DNA from: Candidatus Gastranaerophilales bacterium | GTDB lineage: Bacteria; Cyanobacteriota; Vampirovibrionia; Gastranaerophilales; Gastranaerophilaceae | DNA: 34,406 bases | Direction of reading: 5' to 3' | Assembly (NCBI GenBank): GCA_944322555.1 | Contig: CALUPJ010000074.1 | Location: forward strand, 1 to 34,406 | Part shown: piece after piece, positions 15,401 to 22,158 of the stretch | Position numbering within the stretch: the stretch's first letter is position 1 | Layout of the letters: every line of letters starts with the position of its first letter | Notes under the pieces: generated by a model | Told to the model about the DNA's origin: nothing | Seen by the model: only the letters and a program-made list of their open reading frames with translations | Database searches by the model: none | Made by a program: the position numbers and the translations under genes

Positions 15401-16487
15401 TGCTTGTTTTTATTGTAAAACTATCATCCCCCGCACCGCCATAAAACGTATTAGCCGTACCACTTGCATTAAAAATATCATTTCCGGCTTCACCATATGC
15501 ATTAATTACCGATGCATTTGTTATAAATGTATCGTTTCCGTCTCCGCCGTATATATTTCCGTATCCTGCATTAACTATAAATGTATCGTCTCCCGCACCG
15601 CCGTACAAATCGTTATATCGCGATGAAGAGTCCAGAATCTGTATCTTGTCAGCCAAATCCCCGCCATATACGTCATTATAAGTACCGTTAATTATTAAAT
15701 TGTGTACAACATCCGACTGACCCTCAATCTTAAATTTGTTACCTATAAAAGTGAGTTCGCCCGAAGCTGTATCTTTGATATATGATAACGAAGCCGCGGT
15801 GCTTTGTAAATTTGTAACAGTATACTCAACACCGTCTATTGTAATAACACGCTTCTCATTTGCACGAAAATCTTCCGCTCCCTCTATAGTGCCTGCTGAC
15901 AGCAGACTCGGAGATGAATTTTTTAAAGAAAAATCCGGCACGGCATTACCCTGAAACTCCGTACCGGATTGGGGTTGGATATGTATGTTGTTTGTAATCT
16001 GTTTGTTATTAATCCTTGCAGTTGCAGCCATATTGTTTAAAGATGTCGTTACAACATTCTCCGGCTGCGGTGTTTCATAAAGATTCAGCCCGTTATATTC
16101 CATAGAATCTCTTATTTGCTCTATTTGGGCTATTATCTCATCCGCTTCAGCCTGCATAGCTTCGCGGGAAGTCTCTCCATACGCACCGTCAGAAGCCTGA
16201 ACCGCCAGACTGCGTAAACGCTGCAGCAATTCTTCTATCTCTTCCAATCCGCCCTCTGCGGTCTGAAGCATTGCTATACCGTCTCCGGCGTTTTGCTGAA
16301 CCTGCAGCATCGAACTTATTTGAGTGTTTAAATCCGTTATAATCGAAAACCCTGCCGCATTATCTTTTGCACGGTTTACCTTATAACCGCTTGTCATCCG
16401 CTCTATAGAGCTGTTCAAGCCAAGAGTGTTATCATATAAAGTCCGTTGTAATATTAAATCCGCAACATCAGTACCAAGAGTTATCAT
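12405..16487 (-). CDS. fliC: Giant flagellin with an RTX-like beta-roll insertion
   Basis: A 1360-residue flagellin, against a usual 270-600. Residues 1-138 are the N-terminal D0/D1 helices: LNSSIERMTSGYKVNRAKDN, AAGFSIITDLNTQI, NAGDGIAMLQTAEGGLEEI. Residues about 1263-1360 are the matching C-terminal D1/D0 helices: STLRDADIAEESSSFIRYQI, LQQASAVLMAS, and a hydrophobic end. These parts polymerise into the filament; flagellin leaves through the flagellar type III exporter without a signal peptide. Between them lie about 1,120 residues in the position of the exposed D2/D3 domains, built of four modules, each a small beta domain followed by GGxGxD/N repeats of about 18 residues, as in calcium-binding RTX beta-rolls. 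GGGAGG lies 8 bases before the ATG. I see no convincing sigma-28 promoter. The termini make the family certain; calcium binding is inferred. Confidence 0.93.
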   Translation of the reverse strand: MITLGTDVADLILQRTLYDNTLGLNSSIERMTSGYKVNRAKDNAAGFSIITDLNTQISSMLQVQQNAGDGIAMLQTAEGGLEEIEELLQRLRSLAVQASDGAYGETSREAMQAEADEIIAQIEQIRDSMEYNGLNLYETPQPENVVTTSLNNMAATARINNKQITNNIHIQPQSGTEFQGNAVPDFSLKNSSPSLLSAGTIEGAEDFRANEKRVITIDGVEYTVTNLQSTAASLSYIKDTASGELTFIGNKFKIEGQSDVVHNLIINGTYNDVYGGDLADKIQILDSSSRYNDLYGGAGDDTFIVNAGYGNIYGGDGNDTFITNASVINAYGEAGNDIFNASGTANTFYGGAGDDSFTIKTSTSTFNGDDGEDSFNIVSGSGNTVNGGAGTNSIIDNGTGTISTNVPGATNYSTVFLAYETKELTINGISYSVTNKSNVEASLIYSVDSVTGQVTFGSIKGSWTIKGDENKAHNVILNNQNMSFYGGNLSDTIISKAINNYIYAYGGDNNITITGYTFVQTGDGNNTITMSAYRNTIYTGSGNDIITSTNKESLNNYIDMGEGTNTLNITGTMKNSGVYGGSGNNNTLNGTIENSLVAGFDDSINNAEYQKISVSGSYTINVGNKEYTIDQMTNIPCMSILYGYNDITGTVSFAASYASIEGQKDVAHDVNLCGRSVYFYGGDLADNIVTNGYYVKVYGNKGNDTITQVSGADSSFYGGEGDDTIITNDTAYIYGEAGNDTITINKGSIYTIDGGDGDDVFNINANVTVTDTGGNNIYNINTDNASVTGGSGNDTFYISGDNNTVSGAAGDDYFVIDGANNVIDGGTGNNYYIDNGTGTSMSNVNSDPNSGGLSFTYQGEKQTFTLGGKTYTVTNNIAGSNTLKFSLNPNTGVITVNGSNFGIDAELNESAVLNIRGDNNVISGSDLADLITIEQGSNNTVNALGGNDTLIMNSENNSLSGGAGNDSITLNASTNLAVTGGEGNNTFNISSSNNTNIETGDGNNKITLSGSQNIVHAGEGANNITINSASNTVTTGDGNNRFVINGSQNTVSAGSGDNILGVQGDSNNLNFGNLSGNINIYGDNNTVVNTRGENDVVIRGDGNSYSTILGNKDISVTGNNNELLTGSGNDKIEIRGDGNQIETASGENEITVRGDGNSVQGGAGIDDISVNGNNNTAFGGDANDSIMVAGGTGNTIDGEGGDRNTIINNGSATSFTNAVDITPRPFEVNIKVDIGSGDDKFISTKISFNLFDFSVDFMSQEGALDSLESIDDMIKTVQEQLLNIGTTINRLENAAEAQSLKLNNLISSRSTLRDADIAEESSSFIRYQILQQASAVLMASSRNLRAENVLGLLRGINIAG
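12702..16073 (-). repeat. Four-module beta/RTX repeat region of the flagellin
   Basis: Residues about 139-1262. Each module opens with a strand pair of the type TIDGVEYTVTN (module 1, from about 215), LTINGISYSVTN (2, 424), INVGNKEYTID (3, 620) and FTLGGKTYTVTN (4, 864). A strand such as SGELTFIGNKF follows, and then GGDLADK, GGNLSDT, GGDLADN or GSDLADL at about 275, 486, 681 and 924. An RTX-like array follows, with turns such as YGGAGDDTFIVNAGYGNI recurring every 18 residues. Three arrays close with a related motif: IIDNGTGTIST, YIDNGTGTSMS and IINNGSATSFT. The Asp of GGxGxD is often Asn, most of all in module 4. Confidence 0.85.
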
Positions 16488-16680
16488 AAATTACGCCTCC
16501 CGATACCGGCAAAAAGCAGGCTAATAGAGGGTTTACCCCCCACCCCGAAATCTGGAACACAGGCAGGAGAAGAGCTCAAAGCCCTAACATGCATAAAGCA
16601 CGTAAAAAACGAACATTTTATATCCTTAAACAACATACGCTATATTAATAAATATGCCACATTTCAGGATTTAATAACAT

Positions 16681-16702
16681 ATTGTAAAGAATTTGTTACA
16701 AT
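16681..16702. promoter_or_regulatory. Inverted repeat upstream of the flagellin gene
   Basis: ATTGTAA (16681-16687) and TTACAAT (16696-16702) form a 7-base dyad with an 8-base spacer, about 195 bases upstream of the flagellin start. It could be a regulator site; the AT-rich context makes chance possible. Confidence 0.3.
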
Positions 16703-16813
16703 TAAACGATGCGTAAAAGAATATATTAAGTAATTTAGCCGGGTTCCACACGACCCACACTTCTGTAGTAATTTAACACAGCCTGCGGACTGAATTGCAA
16801 TCCGTAACCACAT

Positions 16814-16842
16814 AAAAAAACCTCTCTTAGAAAAAAGAGAGG
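16814..16842 (-). terminator. Strong reverse-oriented intrinsic terminator
   Basis: CCTCTCTT (16821-16828) pairs with AAGAGAGG (16835-16842) across a six-base loop. Read on the reverse strand, the stem is followed by seven T. It lies about 70 bases upstream of the forward promoter at 16909-16917 and points towards the flagellin gene. No reverse-strand gene precedes it, only the antisense of the radical SAM gene. Confidence 0.8.
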
Positions 16843-16908
16843 AAAGTTTGAGCGATGAGGATTCTTTATTATATTAACCTTGCTCTCTTATATATTCATT
16901 AAACTTTA

Positions 16909-16917
16909 TGTTAATAT
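16909..16917 (+). promoter_or_regulatory. Extended -10 promoter of the radical SAM gene
   Basis: TG at 16909-16910, T, then TAATAT at 16912-16917. The predicted start near 16924 excludes the in-frame ATG at 16880 and supports translation from 16943. Confidence 0.55.
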
Positions 16918-16942
16918 AAGTATTAGAGATTACGGGGGATTT

Positions 16943-18010
16943 ATGAACTGCTCTTTGTTATTCGATCGGGCAAGAAGCCTTTACACATCGCTTTCTTATA
17001 ATGACAAATACGGAAGGGCAAAAATTCCGTTCAGATATTTTCTTGAACTTACTTACAGATGCAACCTCAATTGCCCGTACTGCTATGTCGGCGATGAAAG
17101 AAAAAAGCAGGAACTCAGTACTGATGAGTGGAAAAATGTTATAGACCAGCTTCCTTTCTACTCCATTGCAACCCTCGTAGGCGGGGAACCCCTTGTAAGA
17201 AATGATTTTATCGATATCTTGGCATACACATCCAAAAAAATTATGAACAAAGTCCATGTTGTCTCAAACGGAGTTTTAATAAATGATGAAATTATTAAAG
17301 CATTTATAAGATATAAGCTTCTGCTTTTATCCGTTTCTCTGGACGGCTGGGGCAGAACTCACGACCAAAACAGAGGTAAAGAAGGGATTTTTGACAAAAT
17401 TGTTTCAAATCTTGAAAATCTTAAGTCACAAAAGAAAAACCAGATGATTGATATTAAAACAATTGTCTTGAAAAACAATCTTGATGATTTACCGAAGTTG
17501 TATAAATATTGTAATGATAAAGGTTTTGAGTTCTTTTCCGTATCATTTTTAAGAAACAACCACTGGAAACAAAACTCCGTTCTTCAAGATAGTTTCATAC
17601 CCGAATTTAATGAAAATTATCCTGTAGAACCGTATTTTGATATGGAACACTTTAAAGAAATCTACAAAGAGCTTGAGAATATACAAGGAAAAACAAAAAT
17701 CCGGTTTTCGCCCAAATTTGAATATTCCGAAAATCCGCTCGGAGCAATTGAGAGATTTTTTAACACCCCGAAAGACACTCCGCTCAGTGAAATTTATAAA
17801 CCTTGTATCTATCCGTATAATAACATGATGATTAATCCCGAAGGCTTTGTTTACCCATGCCTGTCTCAAAAAATCGGGAATGTAAAAGACAAAAGTCTGA
17901 AAGAATTATTTAATGCACCTCACTATTGCTGTTTTCGTAAAAATCTTAAGGCTTCAGGCGGAACGTTCGGAGCATGCCAGATGTGCTGCGAGCTGGAAGT
18001 TAAATATTAA
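16943..18010 (+). CDS. Radical SAM/SPASM-domain enzyme
   Basis: A 355-residue radical SAM protein. The cluster motif is CNLNCPYC (C40, C44, C47), which binds the 4Fe-4S cluster that cleaves S-adenosylmethionine. GGEP at 80-83 contacts the SAM amino group, and VSLDGW and HVVSNG are core barrel strands. The C-terminal part has more cysteines (C288, C306, C329-C330, C345, C348-C349), with INPEGFVYPCLSQKIGN typical of a SPASM domain, which carries auxiliary clusters in enzymes acting on peptides or proteins (anSME, PqqE, epimerases). The substrate is unknown. ATG 16943 is used because GGGGG lies just upstream and the ATG at 16880 precedes the predicted transcription start. It is divergent from the giant flagellin and upstream of the 700-residue membrane protein. 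A role in modifying a neighbour is possible but not shown. Confidence 0.88.
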   Translation: MNCSLLFDRARSLYTSLSYNDKYGRAKIPFRYFLELTYRCNLNCPYCYVGDERKKQELSTDEWKNVIDQLPFYSIATLVGGEPLVRNDFIDILAYTSKKIMNKVHVVSNGVLINDEIIKAFIRYKLLLLSVSLDGWGRTHDQNRGKEGIFDKIVSNLENLKSQKKNQMIDIKTIVLKNNLDDLPKLYKYCNDKGFEFFSVSFLRNNHWKQNSVLQDSFIPEFNENYPVEPYFDMEHFKEIYKELENIQGKTKIRFSPKFEYSENPLGAIERFFNTPKDTPLSEIYKPCIYPYNNMMINPEGFVYPCLSQKIGNVKDKSLKELFNAPHYCCFRKNLKASGGTFGACQMCCELEVKY

Positions 18011-18108
18011 GTTTTTTTACAAAAATAGCTAAAATCCATGAAAATTAGGCAATTTTTTGAGAAGAATTATCTTTATATATTTAGTTAGGTTTATAAAGGT
18101 TTATTGTC

Positions 18109-20211
18109 GTGACACAAATTAATCCGAATATTAATCCGAATTTATATAATAACTTACCCCGGGGTAACGCACCTCAGCCTGTTCGTATACCTAACTACTA
18201 CTATGTTCCGGATAACTTTGAGCCTAAAAGTGTCAAAGAGGTCATGGAAGAAAATCCTATGTATGACATGTTCCTTAAACCTTTTATTGAACATCCGGTT
18301 GCTGTTTTAGGCACCTGGCTCGGTTTAGGAGTCGGATTTGATGCTTATTCAAAAGCTTGCGGGGGTAAATATGAAACAAGCCTTGTCGGAAAAGCTGCAA
18401 AATTTGGAGATAGTATCCAACAATCAAAACTTATCCAGAGCAAGCCTGCTCAATCTGTTATCAAAGGGTTAGGCTCAATTAAAAGCGCAGGTGCAAAAGT
18501 CGTTCAAAACAGTGCTCTTTTAAGAGCCATGAAAAATACACCTACCATGCCGGAATGGAGTATGGTTAAGTCGCAGATGTTTAATCAGAAGCAGGAAGTA
18601 GTTCAGGATTTTATAAGAATAACTGATGCATTAAAACTCGGCAGTGCAGATGCACCGAAAATGAAAGAAATCGGTTTGAACTCCGCAGAAAAAAACATGC
18701 TTAAAAAAGTATTTAATGTAAATAATATCTCCAAAATACCTGAAACAAATGCGGTTAATCAGGTTTTGCTTCACAGATTAGGCAGAACTCCGGAACAGAT
18801 TAAGAAAATTCAGGCTTTAGGGGGGAGTGAAGCTACTGCTGCAGTGAAACGTGAAATCCTGAAAGAGATGGGATTAACAACGGATAAACTTAAATTTATT
18901 AAGGAAGATGTTTTTGGTAACAGCATTGATGATGTTATAAAAGCAACTCAAAAAGTTAAAGGCAAGGTCAGAATGGGAGCCGGTCATTACGGTTGGATGG
19001 GCCCCGGAACCAAGCTGTTTGAAAGAACCATCGGCTGTGACGAAATTTATAACAAACTTCACAGTATGTCCGGAGGTGCAAAAACCGCCACAGGCAGATT
19101 CACATCAAAACTTATGCAGATGATTCACAGAGGTCTGACATTCGGAGGCGGTAAACTCGGAGCTTTGATTTTTATCGCACCGCTTCTTGTTGAAGTCGGC
19201 ATGAATGTCAAAAAAGCCGATAAAGACCAGAAAGTCGGGACAATAGCAAACGGATTAATGGAAAATATCTCCTGGGTATTCACCTTCCCGCTTGCATTGA
19301 GAATGATGCACTCTCTGGGCGGTGTTAAATATGCCGGAATGACTAAAGACCAAGTAGAAAATTACAGAAAAGCTCTGGCAAACTTTAATAATAAAGCAAA
19401 AGCCGGAGAATTCAAAACAAAGCTTGAATATAATAAAGCCAAAACAAAAATTAAAGATATGCTGAAAGTTGATAAACAAAACATATTTACAAAAGGTATA
19501 AGAAAACTCGGAAGCTTCATGACAATGGACTTAGAAACATTTAAACCGTACAGAAGTTCAAATATTGCAGCAAACGGGTTTAGAAAACTCCCCAACATGT
19601 TTAGAAATATTGCAGGAATACCTATGAGATTCGGTATATGGGGTGCAATTTCAATGGGTGTATTGGGAGCCGCACTTACAAAATGTACTACCGCAATTTT
19701 CGGCAAGTCCTATGATTCAATGAAACAGGACGAAAGAAAAGAAGAAAAGAAGAAACAAAAGCAGTTTCTAAAAGATGATTTGAATGACAGATTGTATAAA
19801 ACTGCTCAAATGAAGGCTACATCCGCTGCTACAGCATCAACACCCAAACCGCAGCAAAACAGACAAGCCTACGCCTCAAGAGGTATCAATGAATACAGCA
19901 GTTTAACTCCTCAAATCCAAAAGGAAGAAACTACGGATAATTATACTTACATTCCGTCTCAGGAAAATATTATTCCGTCACCGATAAAACCGGACAAAAC
20001 AGATAATTATACATACATGCCTTCACAGGAATGCACCATAAAAACAGAAAACACAGACAGCAGTGCAAAAAGAAGATATATTCCTTCTCAGGCAGCAGCA
20101 AACATACAAAAGAATTTTGACAATTCCGGCTTACAGGCAGCTCTGGATAGAGCTCAAAGAGCAGAGGACAGAGCCTTAAGAGTTCTTGCCGGAAATTTTG
20201 ACGGAATATAA
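18109..20211 (+). CDS. Unknown large membrane protein with C-terminal YIPSQ repeats
   Basis: A 700-residue protein I do not recognise. It starts at GTG 18109, with AAAGG about 9 bases upstream. The N-terminus is rich in Asn/Pro and has no signal peptide. Hydrophobic segments appear at about 62-80 (HPVAVLGTWLGLGVGFDAYS), 344-365 (GGGKLGALIFIAPLLVEVGM), 386-404 and 507-531 (FGIWGAISMGVLGAALTKC). Between the first and second is a long mostly helical region, and a charged stretch of D/E/K/Q follows at 538-560. The last 140 residues are low-complexity, with a motif present three times: NYTYIPSQ (611-618), NYTYMPSQ (633-640) and RRYIPSQ (655-661). The gene lies between the radical SAM gene and motA on the same strand, with a 98-base gap before it and 119 after, so co-regulation with motility is possible but not shown. 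Confidence 0.8.
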   Translation: MTQINPNINPNLYNNLPRGNAPQPVRIPNYYYVPDNFEPKSVKEVMEENPMYDMFLKPFIEHPVAVLGTWLGLGVGFDAYSKACGGKYETSLVGKAAKFGDSIQQSKLIQSKPAQSVIKGLGSIKSAGAKVVQNSALLRAMKNTPTMPEWSMVKSQMFNQKQEVVQDFIRITDALKLGSADAPKMKEIGLNSAEKNMLKKVFNVNNISKIPETNAVNQVLLHRLGRTPEQIKKIQALGGSEATAAVKREILKEMGLTTDKLKFIKEDVFGNSIDDVIKATQKVKGKVRMGAGHYGWMGPGTKLFERTIGCDEIYNKLHSMSGGAKTATGRFTSKLMQMIHRGLTFGGGKLGALIFIAPLLVEVGMNVKKADKDQKVGTIANGLMENISWVFTFPLALRMMHSLGGVKYAGMTKDQVENYRKALANFNNKAKAGEFKTKLEYNKAKTKIKDMLKVDKQNIFTKGIRKLGSFMTMDLETFKPYRSSNIAANGFRKLPNMFRNIAGIPMRFGIWGAISMGVLGAALTKCTTAIFGKSYDSMKQDERKEEKKKQKQFLKDDLNDRLYKTAQMKATSAATASTPKPQQNRQAYASRGINEYSSLTPQIQKEETTDNYTYIPSQENIIPSPIKPDKTDNYTYMPSQECTIKTENTDSSAKRRYIPSQAAANIQKNFDNSGLQAALDRAQRAEDRALRVLAGNFDGI

Positions 20212-20330
20212 ACATAAATTTTACAAAAAATCCGATTAACCCAGTTAAAACTACTATATTTAAAGGATTTCAAAGAAAAAAAAATGTAGTTTAATATATC
20301 TAGGATACTAGTATATAATCGGAGATAATT

Positions 20331-21101
20331 ATGGATATATTTGCAGTCATAGGCCTGTTTTTCGGCATTACAATGATTTTAATCGGACAGGCTATGGAAG
20401 GCGGTAATATAGGTCAGCTTTTGCAGATTACGGCAGGTTTTATCGTTCTCGGCGGTACAACGGGTGCAGTTCTTTTGAGTTTTCCGCCCAAAACCCTCTT
20501 ATCTGCCATAAAAATGCTCAAAAATGTCTTTATGCCGCCAAAAATTGATTTTAATGCTTTGATTACGGAAATCGGCGGGTTTGCAACAAAAGCCAGAAAA
20601 GAAGGAATTATTTCACTTGAAAAAGAAGCTTATAACGCATCCGATTCTTTGTTGACACTCGGTCTCGGAGCTGTTGCCGACGGTACCGATCCGACATTAG
20701 TCAGAGAGATGATGGAAAATCAAATCGAACAGGAAGAAAATTATGTTAATAATGCCGCAAAAGTATTTGAATCATTCGGCGGTTATTCTCCGACATTAGG
20801 TATCATAGGTGCGGTAATGGGCTTAATTCAGGTTATGCAGAACCTGTCCGATCCGTCAAAACTCGGTGCTGGTATTGCAGTTGCTTTCGTTGCCACTATT
20901 TACGGTCTGTTTGCGGCAAACCTTGTTATGATTCCGATTAGTACAAGAATTAAGTTTATTTTTCAGGACGTATTTTTATATAAAAACATGATTCTCGAAG
21001 GAGTTTTGTCTATTCAGGCAGGAGAAAGCCCGGTATTAATCGAAAGAAAATTACGTTCATTTATACTTGAAGATAACAAGGACGAAAATACAAATGGCTA
21101 G
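20331..21101 (+). CDS. motA: Flagellar stator protein MotA
   Basis: A 256-residue MotA, the inner-membrane stator subunit that forms the ion channel with MotB and pushes on the rotor. Four membrane helices fit the family: about 2-20, 30-52, 150-172 and 180-204. The large cytoplasmic loop contains ARKEGIISLE at 88-97, with the conserved charged residues that interact with FliG. The pore-lining segment is GGYSPTLGIIGAVMGLI with the conserved proline P154, and FVATIYGLFAANLVMIPI is helix 4. The ATG at 20331 follows GGAG by six bases, and TATAAT at 20314-20319 or TAGGAT at 20301-20306 could be the -10. motB begins inside its last codons, so the two are translationally coupled. Whether the stator uses protons or sodium cannot be read with confidence. 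Confidence 0.95.
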   Translation: MDIFAVIGLFFGITMILIGQAMEGGNIGQLLQITAGFIVLGGTTGAVLLSFPPKTLLSAIKMLKNVFMPPKIDFNALITEIGGFATKARKEGIISLEKEAYNASDSLLTLGLGAVADGTDPTLVREMMENQIEQEENYVNNAAKVFESFGGYSPTLGIIGAVMGLIQVMQNLSDPSKLGAGIAVAFVATIYGLFAANLVMIPISTRIKFIFQDVFLYKNMILEGVLSIQAGESPVLIERKLRSFILEDNKDENTNG

Positions 21102-22158
21102 AAAAAAGAAACATCCCGAACATGAGAATCTTGAAAGGTGGCTGGTTTCTTATTCAGACTTCATAACTCTGCTGTTTGCAACTTTCGTTGTACTGTATGC
21201 ACTAGCACAGGTTGATGCAACGGATTTTGCCAAATTGGAAGAGTCTTTGAAACAAGCTTTCAGCCAGGGTGCCATGTTTGACGGCCAGCCTGCCGTATTG
21301 GACGGCAGCAGCTCTATTTTTGACCAACAGCAGGCAAATTCTTTCATACCGAGTCTTATGTTAGAATACATAAGCCCCAAATACGAGGAAGAATCTTTCA
21401 ACGAAATTGAAGAATCCATAAAAGAATTAACGGAAGCGGGTGAATTAGACGGTATTACAACTAAAATGACAGATAAAGGACTGCTTATTACCTTTGATGA
21501 TAAATATCTTTTTGCTCCCGCCTCAGCATATCTCGATTCAAGTGCAAGAAAGCTTTTGGATAAAGTCGGAGTACTTATTTGTAAGAAATTTGTACTGCAT
21601 TCTATGCGTATTGAAGGACATACGGACAGTGACCCGATAAGAAGCATACAGTACCCATCAAACTGGGAACTCTCTGCTGCCAGAGCTTCTTCCGTCGTAA
21701 GATACCTGATTGACAGATTTAAATTTTCACCTTCGCTCTTTTCCGCAATCGGATATGCGGATACAAGACCTTTAGAAACGGCTATTTCACCTAAAGATCC
21801 GGCAAACAGAAGAGTAGAAATTTTAATTGTTAAAAATAAATATAAAAGAATGTTTGAAACAAGAAATGATAATACGCTTAAACTTACCAAAGCGCAGCAG
21901 GATGCAATTCAAAAACAACGGCGCCAGGTTATTGCACAGGTGGAAGGCGACTCTATTTCTCCCGCTGCAAGAAAACTGCTTGAAGATAATCAGGCAAGAA
22001 TTAAAAAACAAAAAAGCGAAAAACTCTCAAAAAGTAATATGGAATTATACGTAAATATTGATAAAGAAACTAATGAGGATGATATGATGCCCTCGATTGA
22101 AAGACGCGTTATAAAACTTGATTCAAATATCCCTGAGGATGAGGATTTTGGATTATGA
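21094..22158 (+). CDS. motB: Flagellar stator protein MotB with a long C-terminal tail
   Basis: A 354-residue MotB, started at ATG 21094, which overlaps the motA stop by 8 bases (ATGGCTAG); a TTG at 21067 is less likely. RWLVSYSDFITLLFATFVVLYA is the single membrane helix, and D22 is the conserved ion-carrying aspartate. Residues 40-140 are the plug and linker. The OmpA-like peptidoglycan-binding domain follows at about 140-248, with RIEGHTDSDPI, WELSAARASSVVRYL and ANRRVEILI, which anchors the stator to the wall. About 105 further residues, rich in K, Q, R, D and E, extend past the usual end and have no recognised fold. The gene overlaps the next one by four bases, so motA, motB and the following unknown gene form one unit. 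Confidence 0.95.
   Translation: MARKKKHPEHENLERWLVSYSDFITLLFATFVVLYALAQVDATDFAKLEESLKQAFSQGAMFDGQPAVLDGSSSIFDQQQANSFIPSLMLEYISPKYEEESFNEIEESIKELTEAGELDGITTKMTDKGLLITFDDKYLFAPASAYLDSSARKLLDKVGVLICKKFVLHSMRIEGHTDSDPIRSIQYPSNWELSAARASSVVRYLIDRFKFSPSLFSAIGYADTRPLETAISPKDPANRRVEILIVKNKYKRMFETRNDNTLKLTKAQQDAIQKQRRQVIAQVEGDSISPAARKLLEDNQARIKKQKSEKLSKSNMELYVNIDKETNEDDMMPSIERRVIKLDSNIPEDEDFGL

Larger units (their letters stand above)
16488..16942. other. Gene-free divergent region between flagellin and the radical SAM gene
   Basis: About 455 bases. The reverse half is the flagellin leader: a G-rich stretch (a run of six C on the forward strand at 16546-16551), the GGGAGG ribosome site, and no recognised c-di-GMP riboswitch or sigma-28 element. 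The forward half holds an inverted repeat at 16681, a reverse-oriented terminator at 16814-16842 and the promoter of the radical SAM gene. No open frame here looks coding. Confidence 0.55.

Noticed and set aside
12810-15860. DNA repeats in the flagellin as a CRISPR array or intergenic satellite
   Set aside because: They are in one continuous reading frame, irregular at DNA level, and encode the protein repeats.
16488-16560. Sigma-28 promoter for the flagellin (GCCGGTAT near the ribosome site)
   Set aside because: It lies on top of the Shine-Dalgarno region, the -35 TAAA is at the wrong distance, and the match to GCCGATAA is partial.
21150-21890. A 246-codon reverse frame opposite motB
   Set aside because: It is antisense to conserved MotB motifs, Ser/Leu-rich as expected for a shadow frame, and has no start signals.
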